A DNA stretch of 11,796 bases from an uncultured Eubacteriales bacterium (GCA_902766915.1 CACXFN010000139.1:1-11796); one strand, 5' to 3'; shown: positions 1 through 7,647, counted from the stretch's first letter. The notes: generated by a model not told the origin, from the sequence alone. Numbers and translations are program-made.

Positions 1-1
1 C

Positions 2-481
2 AATTTTGAGGAATTTAAAACAAGAGCTCAGGGTACTTTCAATGAAATTAAAGAAAAGGCACCGGAGAGTTTTGAAGGAGTAAAGACAAGAGCCCAGGGA
101 ACCTTTAATGATTTGAAGGAAAGAACAGCAGAGAAAACTGATAATCCTAAGTTCGATGAGTTTAAGAATAAATTTGATGAACTTTGGAATAAGGGTGGCG
201 AAGCTGTAAACAAGGCTAAGGAAACAGCAGCAAAGCCCATCAAGAGCTTTAAGGATGGCATGAAGGGCGTTGCAGAGGACCTTGAGGGTGCTGCAAATGA
301 TGTAGCTGAAGATTTGGAGAACCTTGAAGTTCCGGATATCGGTAATGAAATTGCAGAGGGCCTGGAAGATGTAGCTGATGATATGAATAGAGAAATGTCT
401 CAGTTGGAGAAGGACCTTCTGGAGATGCAGAGAAATGCGGCAGAAGGCATCAAGGAATTTGAAGACGAGGTAAATAATTAA
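2..481 (+). CDS. Charged helical repeat protein, 3' part (5' end outside window)
   Basis: The frame is open from the window edge to the TAA at 479-481, so the gene starts upstream. A TTG at 113 is only an internal codon. The 159 visible residues are very rich in Glu, Lys, Asp and Ala, with hydrophobic residues spaced as in amphipathic helices. At least two copies of a 22-residue repeat are visible ([19 protein letters not shown], then [18 protein letters not shown]), followed by a degenerate third ([19 protein letters not shown]). The C-terminal part ([19 protein letters not shown] and on) looks like coiled coil. There is no membrane segment or catalytic motif in the visible part. Proteins of this look include LEA-like, YtxH-like and apolipoprotein-like helical families, but I cannot assign one, and the missing N-terminus could hold a defining domain. 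It lies 59 bases upstream of glyQS on the same strand with no terminator visible between them. The CDS call is firm; the function is unknown. Confidence 0.85.
   Translation, partial: NFEEFKTRAQGTFNEIKEKAPESFEGVKTRAQGTFNDLKERTAEKTDNPKFDEFKNKFDELWNKGGEAVNKAKETAAKPIKSFKDGMKGVAEDLEGAANDVAEDLENLEVPDIGNEIAEGLEDVADDMNREMSQLEKDLLEMQRNAAEGIKEFEDEVNN
4..127 (+). repeat. Two in-frame 66-base coding repeats
   Basis: Copy 1 (4-61) and copy 2 (70-127) are offset by exactly 66 bases, which is 22 codons. Both carry the core encoding KTRAQGTFN. The third protein repeat (from about 149) has diverged too far to align at DNA level. The array may continue upstream of the window. Confidence 0.75.
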
Positions 482-540
482 TACTTTTGGATGGTGCTTC
501 GCAGCCAGCGATGCATCGAATTAATAAATGGAAAACTACT

Positions 541-1968
541 ATGAGCGATAATAAAACTGTTAACACTAACGTTACCATGGAGAAAATAGTAGGGCTTGCT
601 AAGAACCGGGGATTTATTTTCCCTGGTTCTGATATTTATGGAGGCCTTGCAAACACTTGGGATTACGGTCCTCTGGGTGTTGAATTCAAGAATAATGTAA
701 AGAAAGCCTGGTGGAAGAAGTTCGTCCAGGAGTCCAAATATAACGTTGGACTCGATGCTGCGATTCTCATGAACCCCAGAACATGGGAAGCTTCCGGCCA
801 TATCGGAAACTTTGCCGATCCGCTGATTGACTGCAAGGAATGTAAATCCAGATTCCGTGCGGATAAGCTAATTGAGGATTTTCAGAAGGCAAACAATCTT
901 CCTGAGGAGACTGTGGACGGTTGGCCAACGGAGAAACTGGAAGCATATATTGCTGACAATAAGGTAACATGTCCGGAATGCGGCAAATCCAACTTCACGG
1001 GAATCCGCTTCTTTAACCTCATGTTCAAAACCTTCCAGGGTGTAACCGAGGACAGCGCCGCTGAGATTTATCTCAGACCGGAGACGGCTCAGGGTATCTT
1101 TGTTAACTTTAAAAATGTACAGCGCGCAAGCCGCAAAAAGATTCCTTTTGGAATCGCGCAGATTGGTAAGTCCTTCAGAAACGAAATCACTCCGGGTAAC
1201 TTCACCTTTAGAACCCGTGAGTTTGAGCAGATGGAATTGGAATTCTTCTGTAAGCCTGATGAGGATATGAAGTGGTTCGAATACTGGAGAGGATTCTGCA
1301 AAGATTTCTTGCTTAGCCTTGGTATGAAAGAAGAGCGTATGAGACTCCGCGATCATTCACAGGAGGAACTATCTCATTACAGTAATGGTACAACGGATAT
1401 AGAATACCTCTTCCCCTTTGGATGGGGTGAGCTCTGGGGAATTGCAGATAGAACAAACTATGACCTGACCCAGCACCAGGAATTCAGTGGCGAGGATATG
1501 AACTATTTTGACCAGGAAAGTGGAGAAAGATTCATTCCATATGTAATTGAACCTTCCCTTGGTGCAGACAGAGTTGCCTTGGCATTTTTGATAGATGCAT
1601 ATGAGGATGAGGAGTTAACCAAGGCTGATGGTTCAACTGATGTGAGAACAGTGCTTCACCTACATCCGGCCCTGGCTCCATTTAAGGCAGCGGTGCTTCC
1701 ACTATCAAAGAAGCCGGAACTTATGGAAGTTGCAGAGCCCATCTATGAGGAACTGGCCAAGCACTTCCCGGTGGACTACGATATAACCGGGGCAATAGGA
1801 AAACGTTATCGCCGTGAGGATGAAATCGGAACACCTTTCTGTATCTGTGTGGACTTTGATAGTTTGGAAGATAAATGCGTAACCGTACGCGACCGCGATA
1901 CCATGGAGCAGGTCAGAATTCCAATCGAAGAAGTCCGTGCATATATAGAAGAGCGCATTGCCTTTTAA
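541..1968 (+). CDS. glyQS: Glycyl-tRNA synthetase, single-chain alpha2 type
   Basis: This enzyme charges tRNA-Gly with glycine in the cytoplasm. From ATG 541 it has 475 residues and is the class II homodimeric type, not the GlyQ/GlyS tetramer. The N-terminus carries the family signature ([20 protein letters not shown]). Two CxxC pairs (Cys98/Cys101 and Cys144/Cys147) form a probable zinc site in the inserted region. Class II motif 2 is FRNEI...[10 protein letters not shown] (about 212-232) and motif 3 is [12 protein letters not shown] (GADR at 341-344). The C-terminal ~100 residues, from [16 protein letters not shown], are the anticodon-binding domain. The start is uncertain: TTG 487, ATG 511, ATG 541 and ATG 577 are all in frame. 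I chose 541 because a weak Shine-Dalgarno-like TGGAAA lies about 6 bases upstream. ATG 577 would give 463 residues, nearer the usual family length, but has no ribosome binding site. The 59-base gap leaves no room for a T-box leader. Confidence 0.96.
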   Translation: MSDNKTVNTNVTMEKIVGLAKNRGFIFPGSDIYGGLANTWDYGPLGVEFKNNVKKAWWKKFVQESKYNVGLDAAILMNPRTWEASGHIGNFADPLIDCKECKSRFRADKLIEDFQKANNLPEETVDGWPTEKLEAYIADNKVTCPECGKSNFTGIRFFNLMFKTFQGVTEDSAAEIYLRPETAQGIFVNFKNVQRASRKKIPFGIAQIGKSFRNEITPGNFTFRTREFEQMELEFFCKPDEDMKWFEYWRGFCKDFLLSLGMKEERMRLRDHSQEELSHYSNGTTDIEYLFPFGWGELWGIADRTNYDLTQHQEFSGEDMNYFDQESGERFIPYVIEPSLGADRVALAFLIDAYEDEELTKADGSTDVRTVLHLHPALAPFKAAVLPLSKKPELMEVAEPIYEELAKHFPVDYDITGAIGKRYRREDEIGTPFCICVDFDSLEDKCVTVRDRDTMEQVRIPIEEVRAYIEERIAF

Positions 1969-1969
1969 C

Positions 1970-2005
1970 GCGAATCCAATGATTAATGCGCATCCAATTA
2001 TTTAT
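1970..2005 (+). repeat. 18-base tandem duplication right after glyQS stop
   Basis: Two adjacent 18-base units (1970-1987 and 1988-2005), beginning GCGAATCCAAT and GCGCATCCAAT, match at 15 of 18 positions. The last codons of glyQS (GCGCATTGCC, from 1953) look like a degenerate earlier copy. The rest of the spacer to ppdK contains a second weak direct repeat (around 2030-2050 and 2068-2088, GGTTTAGAGAAAAAG-like). It has a TATAAA at 2049-2054 but no -35 at a sensible distance, so I do not call a promoter. No terminator hairpin is visible. Confidence 0.7.
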
Positions 2006-2100
2006 TTGCACAGTTGATTAAGGTCTAGAGGTTTAGAGAAAAAGACTTTATAAATAGATGAACTAAAGGTTTTAGGAAAAAGTTTAGGAGGAGAAAAAGC

Positions 2101-4725
2101 ATGAGCAAATTTGTTTACTCGTTCAACGAAGGATCCAAGGACATGAAGTATGTACTGGGTGGTAAGGGTGCAAACCTGGCAGAGATGACCACAATTGGAC
2201 TTCCTGTACCATTCGGATTCACAATCACAACCGATGCTTGTAAAGACTATATCGCAAAAGGTAACGTACTTGATGAGGGAATAATTCAGGAAGTTTATGA
2301 ACATCTGGCTGAGCTGGAGCAGGTTATGGAAAAGAAATTCGGAGACATAGAGAATCCGCTTCTGGTTTCCGTTCGTTCCGGAGCACCTTTCTCCATGCCG
2401 GGTATGATGGATACAATTCTTAACCTGGGACTTAATGACGATGCAGTTAAGGGTTTGGCAGCCAAGACAGGTAATGAAAGATTCGCATATGACAGCTATA
2501 GACGTTTCATCCAGATGTTTGGTGACGTTGTAATGGAAATCTCCAAATCAAAGTTTGATAAGATCTTTGATGGACAGAAGGCAAAATCCGGTGTAACTCT
2601 GGATGTGGAGCTTACAGCTGAGGACCTTCAGGAAGTCATCAAGGGATATAAGGAACTCTATAAGTCAGAAATCGGAGTTGATTTCCCCCAAGAACCAAAG
2701 GACCAGCTCCTGGCTGCTATCCAGGCAGTATTCAGATCCTGGAATAATGACAGAGCTATCCTTTATAGAAAGCTAAACAGAATTCCTGATGATTTAGGAA
2801 CAGCTGTAAACGTTCAGTCCATGGTATTCGGTAATACCGGCGACAAATCCGGAACCGGTGTTGCATTTACCAGAAATCCTGCTACAGGTGAAAACAAGCT
2901 CTATGGTGAATTCCTGGTAAATGCTCAGGGTGAAGACGTAGTAGCTGGTATCAGAACACCTCAGCCCATCGATGAAATGAAGGAAACATTCCCGGAAGTA
3001 TATGCAAGATTCCAGGAAGTAGCAGACATTTTAGAGAAGCACTATAAAGATATGCAGGATATGGAGTTTACTGTTGAGAACAATAAACTCTTCATGCTCC
3101 AGACAAGAAATGGTAAGAGAACCGGCGCATCTGCAGTTAAGGTTGCAGTTGATTTGGTGGAAGAGGGACTAATCGATAAGGAAACAGCCATTATGCGTGT
3201 AGAGCCTGAACAGATTGATCAGCTCCTTCACCCAAGCTTTGATGCTGAATCCGAAAAGGCAGCAAAGACAGTTGCTCAGGGACTTCCTGCATCTCCTGGT
3301 GCTGCAACAGGCCACATTTACTTCACCGCAGCTGCAGCAGAAGAAGCAGCAAATAAGGGACAGAAGGTTATTCTGGTTAGAGAAGAAACATCTCCGGAAG
3401 ACTTGGCCGGAATGGTTGCAGCTCAGGGTATCCTTACTGCTCGTGGCGGAATGACATCCCATGCTGCAGTAGTTGCTCGTGGTATGGGTAAGTGCTGCGT
3501 AGCCGGTTGCTCCGCTTGCTTGGTAAATGAAAAAGAAAAAGTCATGAAGATCGGTGATACTGAATATAAGGAAGGAGACTTCATCTCCTTGAATGGTTCC
3601 ACCGGTGCTGTATACGAGGGTGAAGTTGCAACAGTTGCACCTGAACTCTCCGGTGATTTTGGTCAGATTATGGAATGGGCAGATGATATTAGAACCATGA
3701 AGGTAAGAACCAATGCTGATACACCAACCGATGCTAAACAGGCAATCGAATTCGGTGCAGAGGGTATTGGACTCTGCCGTACTGAGCACATGTTCTTCGA
3801 AGAAGAAAGAATCCCGGCAATCCGTCGTATGATCGTTGCCGATACAGAGGAAGAAAGACGCGCTGCATTGGATGGACTTCTTCCATTCCAGAAGGGCGAC
3901 TTCAAGGGTATTTATGAAGTCATGGAAGATAGACCGGTTACCATAAGACTTCTGGATCCACCTCTTCATGAATTCCTTCCTAAGACAGAAGCTGACATGA
4001 AGGAACTTTCCGATAAATACGGAATCCCAATGGAAAAACTTGAGAAGGCTAATACTGAACTACATGAGTTTAACCCAATGCTGGGTCATCGTGGATGCCG
4101 TCTTGCTGTCACATATCCTGAAATCGCTGAAATGCAGACCAGGGCAATTATGGAAGCTGCAATCGAAGTTAAGAATGAAAAGGGATTCAACATTGTTCCT
4201 GAAATCATGATTCCTTTAACAGTAATCGATACTGAAATGGAATATGTAAAGAACATCGTTGTTGAAACAGCAGAAAAATGTAAGGAAGAAAAGGGCTCCG
4301 ATATTGAATACTTGGTAGGTACCATGATTGAAACTCCAAGAGCCGCATTGACTGCAGATAAGATTGCTGAACATGCTGAATTCTTCTCCTTCGGAACAAA
4401 TGACCTTACACAGATGACATTCGGATTCTCCCGTGATGACACAGGTGAAATCATCCGTGCATATCAGGATAAGGGAATCTTTAAGGATGATATCTTTGAA
4501 ACTATTGACCAGGATGGAGTTGGACAGTTGGTACAGATGGCTTGTGAGAATGGTAAGGCTACACGTCCAAACATCAAGCTGGGTATCTGCGGCGAACACG
4601 GTGGTGACCCACGCTCAGTAGAATTCTGCTATCGTGCAGGACTTAACTACGTAAGCTGCTCTCCATATAGAGTTCCAATCGCAAGACTCGCAGCTGCTCA
4701 AGCAGTAATTAGAGAAAAGGAATAG
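2101..4725 (+). CDS. ppdK: Pyruvate, phosphate dikinase
   Basis: This enzyme interconverts pyruvate + ATP + phosphate and PEP + AMP + pyrophosphate. In anaerobes it commonly works in PPi-linked glycolysis or PEP formation, and it acts in the cytosol. It has 874 residues, the usual bacterial length. The N-terminal ATP-grasp region (about 1-340) opens with FVYSFNEGSKDMKYVLGGKGANLAEM. The swivelling phosphohistidine domain carries GGMTSHAAVVARGMG with catalytic His454 and the neighbouring Thr452, the site that regulatory kinase/phosphorylases modify in some organisms. The PEP/pyruvate-binding barrel has GIGLCRTEHMFF (Arg560) and ends with GICGEHGGDP, carrying the catalytic Cys830. These fall one residue before the numbers I recall for the Clostridium symbiosum enzyme (His455, Arg561, Cys831). 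ATG 2101 has an ideal GGAGG about 8 bases upstream. The gene is probably monocistronic or at the end of a transcript, given the strong terminator that follows. No DUF299-type regulator gene is present nearby. Confidence 0.98.
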   Translation: MSKFVYSFNEGSKDMKYVLGGKGANLAEMTTIGLPVPFGFTITTDACKDYIAKGNVLDEGIIQEVYEHLAELEQVMEKKFGDIENPLLVSVRSGAPFSMPGMMDTILNLGLNDDAVKGLAAKTGNERFAYDSYRRFIQMFGDVVMEISKSKFDKIFDGQKAKSGVTLDVELTAEDLQEVIKGYKELYKSEIGVDFPQEPKDQLLAAIQAVFRSWNNDRAILYRKLNRIPDDLGTAVNVQSMVFGNTGDKSGTGVAFTRNPATGENKLYGEFLVNAQGEDVVAGIRTPQPIDEMKETFPEVYARFQEVADILEKHYKDMQDMEFTVENNKLFMLQTRNGKRTGASAVKVAVDLVEEGLIDKETAIMRVEPEQIDQLLHPSFDAESEKAAKTVAQGLPASPGAATGHIYFTAAAAEEAANKGQKVILVREETSPEDLAGMVAAQGILTARGGMTSHAAVVARGMGKCCVAGCSACLVNEKEKVMKIGDTEYKEGDFISLNGSTGAVYEGEVATVAPELSGDFGQIMEWADDIRTMKVRTNADTPTDAKQAIEFGAEGIGLCRTEHMFFEEERIPAIRRMIVADTEEERRAALDGLLPFQKGDFKGIYEVMEDRPVTIRLLDPPLHEFLPKTEADMKELSDKYGIPMEKLEKANTELHEFNPMLGHRGCRLAVTYPEIAEMQTRAIMEAAIEVKNEKGFNIVPEIMIPLTVIDTEMEYVKNIVVETAEKCKEEKGSDIEYLVGTMIETPRAALTADKIAEHAEFFSFGTNDLTQMTFGFSRDDTGEIIRAYQDKGIFKDDIFETIDQDGVGQLVQMACENGKATRPNIKLGICGEHGGDPRSVEFCYRAGLNYVSCSPYRVPIARLAAAQAVIREKE

Positions 4726-4827
4726 TTTAAACCGGAATAGATTAATTTCTAAAAAGCTATTTCGAATCCATAAGCTCCAATCCATAAGCTTGTATTGTAC
4801 ATAAACTTATATTGGTGAATTGGTGAA
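4717..4827 (+). repeat. Cluster of short tandem duplications after ppdK
   Basis: There are three small duplications in a row. GGAATAG, containing the ppdK stop codon, occurs at 4719-4725 and again at 4734-4740 (15-base spacing, followed by TTTAA and ATTAA). A 14-base unit, NAATCCATAAGCT-like, occurs at 4763-4776 and 4777-4790 (13 of 14 identical). TTGGTGAA occurs twice without a gap (4812-4819 and 4820-4827). All lie between the stop codon and the terminator. Confidence 0.7.
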
Positions 4828-4831
4828 TATG

Positions 4832-4871
4832 AAGGCGTACCAAATCAGGTGCGCCTTTATAATTTTTTTTT
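4832..4871 (+). terminator. Intrinsic terminator of ppdK
   Basis: A 10-base-pair stem is formed by AAGGCGTACC (4832-4841) and GGTGCGCCTT (4848-4857). It has one G-T wobble and a 6-base loop. TATAA and a run of nine T (4863-4871) follow. This is a classic rho-independent terminator. Confidence 0.9.
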
Positions 4872-4874
4872 CGC

Positions 4875-4909
4875 GTATTAATACTCCCTTAATAATCATT
4901 AGATATACT
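4875..4909 (+). promoter_or_regulatory. Possible promoter with palindromic operator upstream of the PepSY-protein gene
   Basis: TATACT at 4904-4909 is one base away from the -10 consensus. No good -35 lies at 16-18 bases. Instead, a perfect 10-base palindrome, GTATTAATAC, occupies 4875-4884 and covers the upstream edge of the expected -35 position, as an activator or repressor site might. The promoter call is tentative; the palindrome is directly visible. Confidence 0.35.
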
Positions 4910-4912
4910 CTC

Positions 4913-4964
4913 ATTACAGTCAGGGATGACTGAACACTTGGACCAAGTAATAGTTGTTTCGAAA
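4913..4964 (+). promoter_or_regulatory. Adjacent inverted repeats in the leader of the PepSY-protein gene
   Basis: CAGTCA-GGGA-TGACTG (4917-4932) is a perfect 6-base-pair hairpin with a 4-base loop. ACTTGGACCAAGT (4936-4948) is a perfect odd-centred palindrome. ATTAC (4913-4917) and GTAAT (4947-4951) flank the pair in inverted orientation, and TTTCGAAA (4957-4964) is an 8-base palindrome. They lie between the possible -10 and the start codon. They could be protein-binding sites or leader-RNA structure; the sequence alone does not decide. No known riboswitch core is recognised. Confidence 0.4.
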
Positions 4965-4996
4965 GAATGAATTAGGAATTTAAGAGAGGTAGTAAA

Positions 4997-5674
4997 ATGA
5001 GTATTAAGAGAAGAGTTATACTACGTATAGCAGCAGTCATGATGATGACTATTATGGTATTTGGTTCAGCAAGTTCTGCTTTCGCAGCTGTTCCAACAAA
5101 GGATGATATTGAGTATGATGGCGGAGGAAGAGTCGAAGTTGAGTTTAGAGGTAAAGTTGATTGGAAAGCACCAAAGGTCACAGTGACGGATACAACAGGA
5201 AGAAAGTATACAGCAACAATCGTAAAGAAAGATAACGATGACATCACCTTCAGGATTAACAATTACAAAGAAGGAACTAAGTACAATTTTACAATCAGTG
5301 GTGTTAAGGCAAGGGGAACAACAGCATACGGACCATTCAAGGGCTCAGTCATGATTCCTAAGGCTGTAATTAAGAAAATGCCTGCAAAGCCTGTAGCAAC
5401 AAAGCCTGTAGCAACAAAGCCTGTGGCCGCCACAGCAACCATATCTAAGAGCACTGCCAAGACAACAGCGATAAACAATGCAGTCAGCTTGTATAAAGCC
5501 CAGAAGTCAACCGTTAGGGAATATGAAATCGAAAGCGATAGATTCGGTAATAAGGCTGTATGGGAAGTAAGTTTTGAAGCAAGAAGAACCGGATATAATG
5601 GTTGGTATGAATTTGAATTCAAAATAGACAAGACCACAGGCAAGGTTCTTTCAAAGAAGGTTGAAAGAGACTAA
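4997..5674 (+). CDS. Secreted two-domain protein with C-terminal PepSY domain
   Basis: A 225-residue exported protein. The signal peptide has a basic start (MSIKRRVILR), a hydrophobic core rich in Met and Val, and a likely cleavage site after AFA (residues 28-30). Residues about 33-122 look beta-rich (RVEVEFRGKVDWKAPKVTVT and on) and resemble a fibronectin-III or Ig-like fold, but I do not recognise the family. A linker with three KPVAT/KPVAA repeats (131-145) follows. Residues about 155-225 look like a PepSY domain: helix TTAINNAVSLYKAQ, strand VWEVSFEARR, and an ending of the YEFEFKIDKTTGKVLSKK type. PepSY domains occur in protease propeptides and secreted or surface proteins, where inhibition of or binding to peptidases is proposed; the role here is not known. 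There is no lipobox or sortase signal, so the protein is probably released or loosely wall-bound. AGAGGT about 7 bases upstream supports ATG 4997. It stands alone between two terminators. Confidence 0.85.
   Translation: MSIKRRVILRIAAVMMMTIMVFGSASSAFAAVPTKDDIEYDGGGRVEVEFRGKVDWKAPKVTVTDTTGRKYTATIVKKDNDDITFRINNYKEGTKYNFTISGVKARGTTAYGPFKGSVMIPKAVIKKMPAKPVATKPVATKPVAATATISKSTAKTTAINNAVSLYKAQKSTVREYEIESDRFGNKAVWEVSFEARRTGYNGWYEFEFKIDKTTGKVLSKKVERD
5386..5430 (+). repeat. Three in-frame 15-base repeats encoding the KPVAT linker
   Basis: AAAGCCTGTAGCAAC at 5386-5400 is repeated exactly at 5401-5415. A diverged third copy lies at 5416-5430. They encode KPVAT, KPVAT and KPVAA between the two domains of the secreted protein, where a change in copy number would only lengthen or shorten the spacer. 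Confidence 0.85.
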
Positions 5675-5733
5675 TAATGTTGAAATAGACTAATAGTGTT
5701 GTAAGGCATAAAGGGATTAGATAGTAGGCATAA
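5661..5733 (+). repeat. 19-base tandem duplication spanning a stop codon, plus an 8-base direct repeat
   Basis: TTGAAAGAGACTAATAATG (5661-5679) holds the last codons and the TAA of the PepSY-protein gene. It is followed directly by TTGAAATAGACTAATAGTG (5680-5698), 17 of 19 identical. Further on, AGGCATAA occurs at 5704-5711 and at 5726-5733 with a 22-base spacing. The unit length is not a multiple of three, so the second copy does not extend the protein. Confidence 0.8.
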
Positions 5734-5773
5734 GCATTTAAACAAAAATCATAACAAATAAAACTAAATCGGT

Positions 5774-5847
5774 TCGGCCATTAAGCATGATTTTCATCAA
5801 TGCACCAGGATGAAATTATAGTCAGCTATAAAATGGCCGACTTTTTT
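5774..5847 (+). terminator. Terminator-like three-way-junction structure
   Basis: The closing stem is TCGGCCATT (5774-5782) with AATGGCCGA (5832-5840), 9 of 9 pairs, followed by C and six T (5842-5847), as in an intrinsic terminator. The 49-base interior is not an open loop. TTTCATC (5792-5798) pairs with GATGAAA (5809-5815), and TTATAG (5816-5821) pairs with CTATAA (5826-5831) around a TCAG tetraloop. The three helices abut with no unpaired bases on one side. It most likely ends the PepSY-protein transcript, but a structured RNA function is possible. A competing GCAT/ATGC pairing (5785-5788 with 5800-5803) also exists. Confidence 0.6.
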
Positions 5848-5875
5848 GTACATATATCACTATTGCTGTTATAAT
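5846..5875 (+). promoter_or_regulatory. Extended -10 promoter of the ABC exporter gene
   Basis: TATAAT at 5870-5875 matches the consensus exactly. It is preceded by TG at the extended -10 position (TGTTATAAT, 5867-5875). A partial -35 lies at 5847-5852 (TGTACA, 17-base spacer) or 5846-5851 (TTGTAC, 18-base spacer). It overlaps the last T of the preceding terminator. The start point would be near 5882, giving a leader of about 47 bases to ATG 5929. Confidence 0.7.
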
Positions 5876-5928
5876 GTCCATAGGATTATTATTTAGTTTG
5901 TGTTCAACTCCAGGAGAGTTAATTATAA

Positions 5929-7647
5929 ATGATAAAAACCTTATTAAGATATTTTAAACCCCATATAAATATATTTATCTTGGACATGTGCTGCGCGCTC
6001 TTTGTTGCCGCAGTGGATTTATCCTTTCCTTTGGTTTCCAGATATGCCATGTATGAACTTATTCCCGGAGGAATGTATAGGACTTTGTTTATAGTGATGG
6101 CAATTGTCGTCACTGCATATTTGCTGAGGTCCCTGGGATACTACATCATGACATATTGGGGGCATACCTTTGGTGTAAAAGTCGAGGCAGACATAAGGGC
6201 GGATCTGTTCCACCATCTTCAGGAATTAGACTTCGAATTCTATGATCACAATAGAACGGGCACCTTGATGAACAGGCTTACCGGTGATTTGTTTGAAATC
6301 ACCGAGCTATCTCATCACGGGCCGGAGGATGTAGTTATTGCAACCCTCACAATTCTGGGTGCGCTCTTCTTCATGTTTAGATTTAACGTAAAGCTCGCGC
6401 TGGTTGTAAGTATCCTCATTCCGATTTTCGTAATAATTGTGGTGCTAACCAGGAGAAATTGGGTTGCCGCATCCGTTAACGTAAAGCAGAAGATGGCTGA
6501 GATTAATTCTCAGGCTGAGTCCAGTATCTCCGGCATCAAAACTTCCAAGGCCTTCGCCAACGAGGATGTTGACAACGCCCGATTCGAAACCTCCAATGAC
6601 AGATTCAGAACCGCCAAATCCGATTACTATAAAGCTATGGGAACCTTTATGGCATCCCAGGAATTTTTTATGTGTATTATGCCGGTGGTAGTTATTGCCT
6701 ATGGCAGCAAGCTCATAATGGATGGCGAACTTACCTATGTGGATTTAATAACCTTCACCTTGTTTGTGAGTTCCTTCATTACGCCCATTAGAAAGCTGGC
6801 GAACTTTGCTGAAATCTTTACCAGCGGAACAGCAGGGTTAAGGCGCTTCATGGAAATTATGGATACAGAGCCGAAGGTAAAGGATAAGCCGGATGCCAAG
6901 CCACTTGTTGTAGACGAAGGAAGAATCGACATAGATGACATCAGCTTCTCCTATCAGGAGAGAAGAGAGATCATTCACGACCTGAATCTCCATATTAATC
7001 CCGGCGAGACTGTTGCGGTGGTTGGCCATTCCGGTGGAGGAAAGACCACCCTCTGCCAGTTGATTCCCAGATTCTACGATGTGACCTCAGGCTCCATCAA
7101 AATCGACGGCCAGGATATTCGTGACGCAACTAAGAATTCTATAGCATCAAATATCGGAATCGTGCAACAAGACGTTTTCGTCTTCGCCGATACTATATAT
7201 AACAACATAGCTTACGGCAGGCCAGGTGCAACTTTTGATGAAGTTGTTGAAGCCGCCAAAAAGGCTAAGATTTACGATGATATCATGGCTATGCCGGATG
7301 GCTTCGACACATATGTGGGTGAGAGGGGAACCATGCTTTCCGGTGGGCAGAAACAGCGCGTTTCCATCGCTCGTATCTTCTTAAAGAATCCTAAGATTTT
7401 GATTCTTGATGAAGCCACTTCCGCCCTTGATACAATTACGGAGCAAGAAATTCAGCGCTCCTTTGATGAATTGGCTGTGGGTAGAACCAGCGTAGTAATT
7501 GCACACCGTCTGGCGACTGTTCAAAACGCAGATCGCATTATTCTGATTGAAGGCGGACGAATCATAGAAGAGGGGTCGCACAACGATCTTATGAAATTGG
7601 ATGGTGGATACGCCAAGCTTTATAACACCCAGAAACTCGCTGCATAA
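5929..7647 (+). CDS. ABC exporter half-transporter (fused membrane and ATPase domains)
   Basis: A 572-residue protein with the type I exporter (MsbA/BmrA-like) layout, expected to work as a homodimer or with a partner. Six membrane segments lie in residues 1-300, roughly at 13-38, 52-75, 134-152, 156-175, 246-264 and 270-288. The nucleotide-binding domain follows from about 330. It has Walker A GHSGGGKTT (366-374, Lys372), the Q-loop IVQQD (Gln414), the signature LSGGQKQR (470-477), Walker B ILILDEATSALD with Asp494 and catalytic Glu495, and the H-loop His526 (IAHRL). All catalytic residues are present, so it should be an active ATPase. The substrate cannot be read from sequence; lipids, drugs and peptides are all carried by this class. 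AGGAGAG about 10 bases upstream supports ATG 5929. No second half-transporter gene is adjacent. No terminator is seen after the stop, so read-through into the repeat array and the metallo-hydrolase gene is possible. Confidence 0.95.
   Translation: MIKTLLRYFKPHINIFILDMCCALFVAAVDLSFPLVSRYAMYELIPGGMYRTLFIVMAIVVTAYLLRSLGYYIMTYWGHTFGVKVEADIRADLFHHLQELDFEFYDHNRTGTLMNRLTGDLFEITELSHHGPEDVVIATLTILGALFFMFRFNVKLALVVSILIPIFVIIVVLTRRNWVAASVNVKQKMAEINSQAESSISGIKTSKAFANEDVDNARFETSNDRFRTAKSDYYKAMGTFMASQEFFMCIMPVVVIAYGSKLIMDGELTYVDLITFTLFVSSFITPIRKLANFAEIFTSGTAGLRRFMEIMDTEPKVKDKPDAKPLVVDEGRIDIDDISFSYQERREIIHDLNLHINPGETVAVVGHSGGGKTTLCQLIPRFYDVTSGSIKIDGQDIRDATKNSIASNIGIVQQDVFVFADTIYNNIAYGRPGATFDEVVEAAKKAKIYDDIMAMPDGFDTYVGERGTMLSGGQKQRVSIARIFLKNPKILILDEATSALDTITEQEIQRSFDELAVGRTSVVIAHRLATVQNADRIILIEGGRIIEEGSHNDLMKLDGGYAKLYNTQKLAA

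Noticed and set aside
482..540. Possible T-box leader controlling glycyl-tRNA synthetase
   Set aside because: T-box leaders are common ahead of such genes, but the gap is only 59 bases and contains no T-box core, specifier hairpin or terminator.
487..540. Earlier glyQS starts (TTG 487, ATG 511)
   Set aside because: The extra residues do not resemble the family N-terminus and neither start has a ribosome binding site.
2014..2054. Promoter TTGATT (2014-2019) with TATAAA (2049-2054) ahead of ppdK
   Set aside because: The spacing is 29 bases, too long for a sigma-A type promoter, and no better -35 lies between them.
3169..3969. 266-residue antisense open frame within ppdK
   Set aside because: It lies wholly opposite a strongly conserved gene, reads as Cys/Phe/Ser-rich low-quality protein, and has no ribosome binding site. 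It is a shadow of ppdK codon use.
4913..4951. Three-way-junction RNA formed by ATTAC/GTAAT enclosing two hairpins
   Set aside because: The outer pairs share bases with the inner palindromes, and the second hairpin would have too small a loop once those bases are used. Only the simple inverted repeats are kept.
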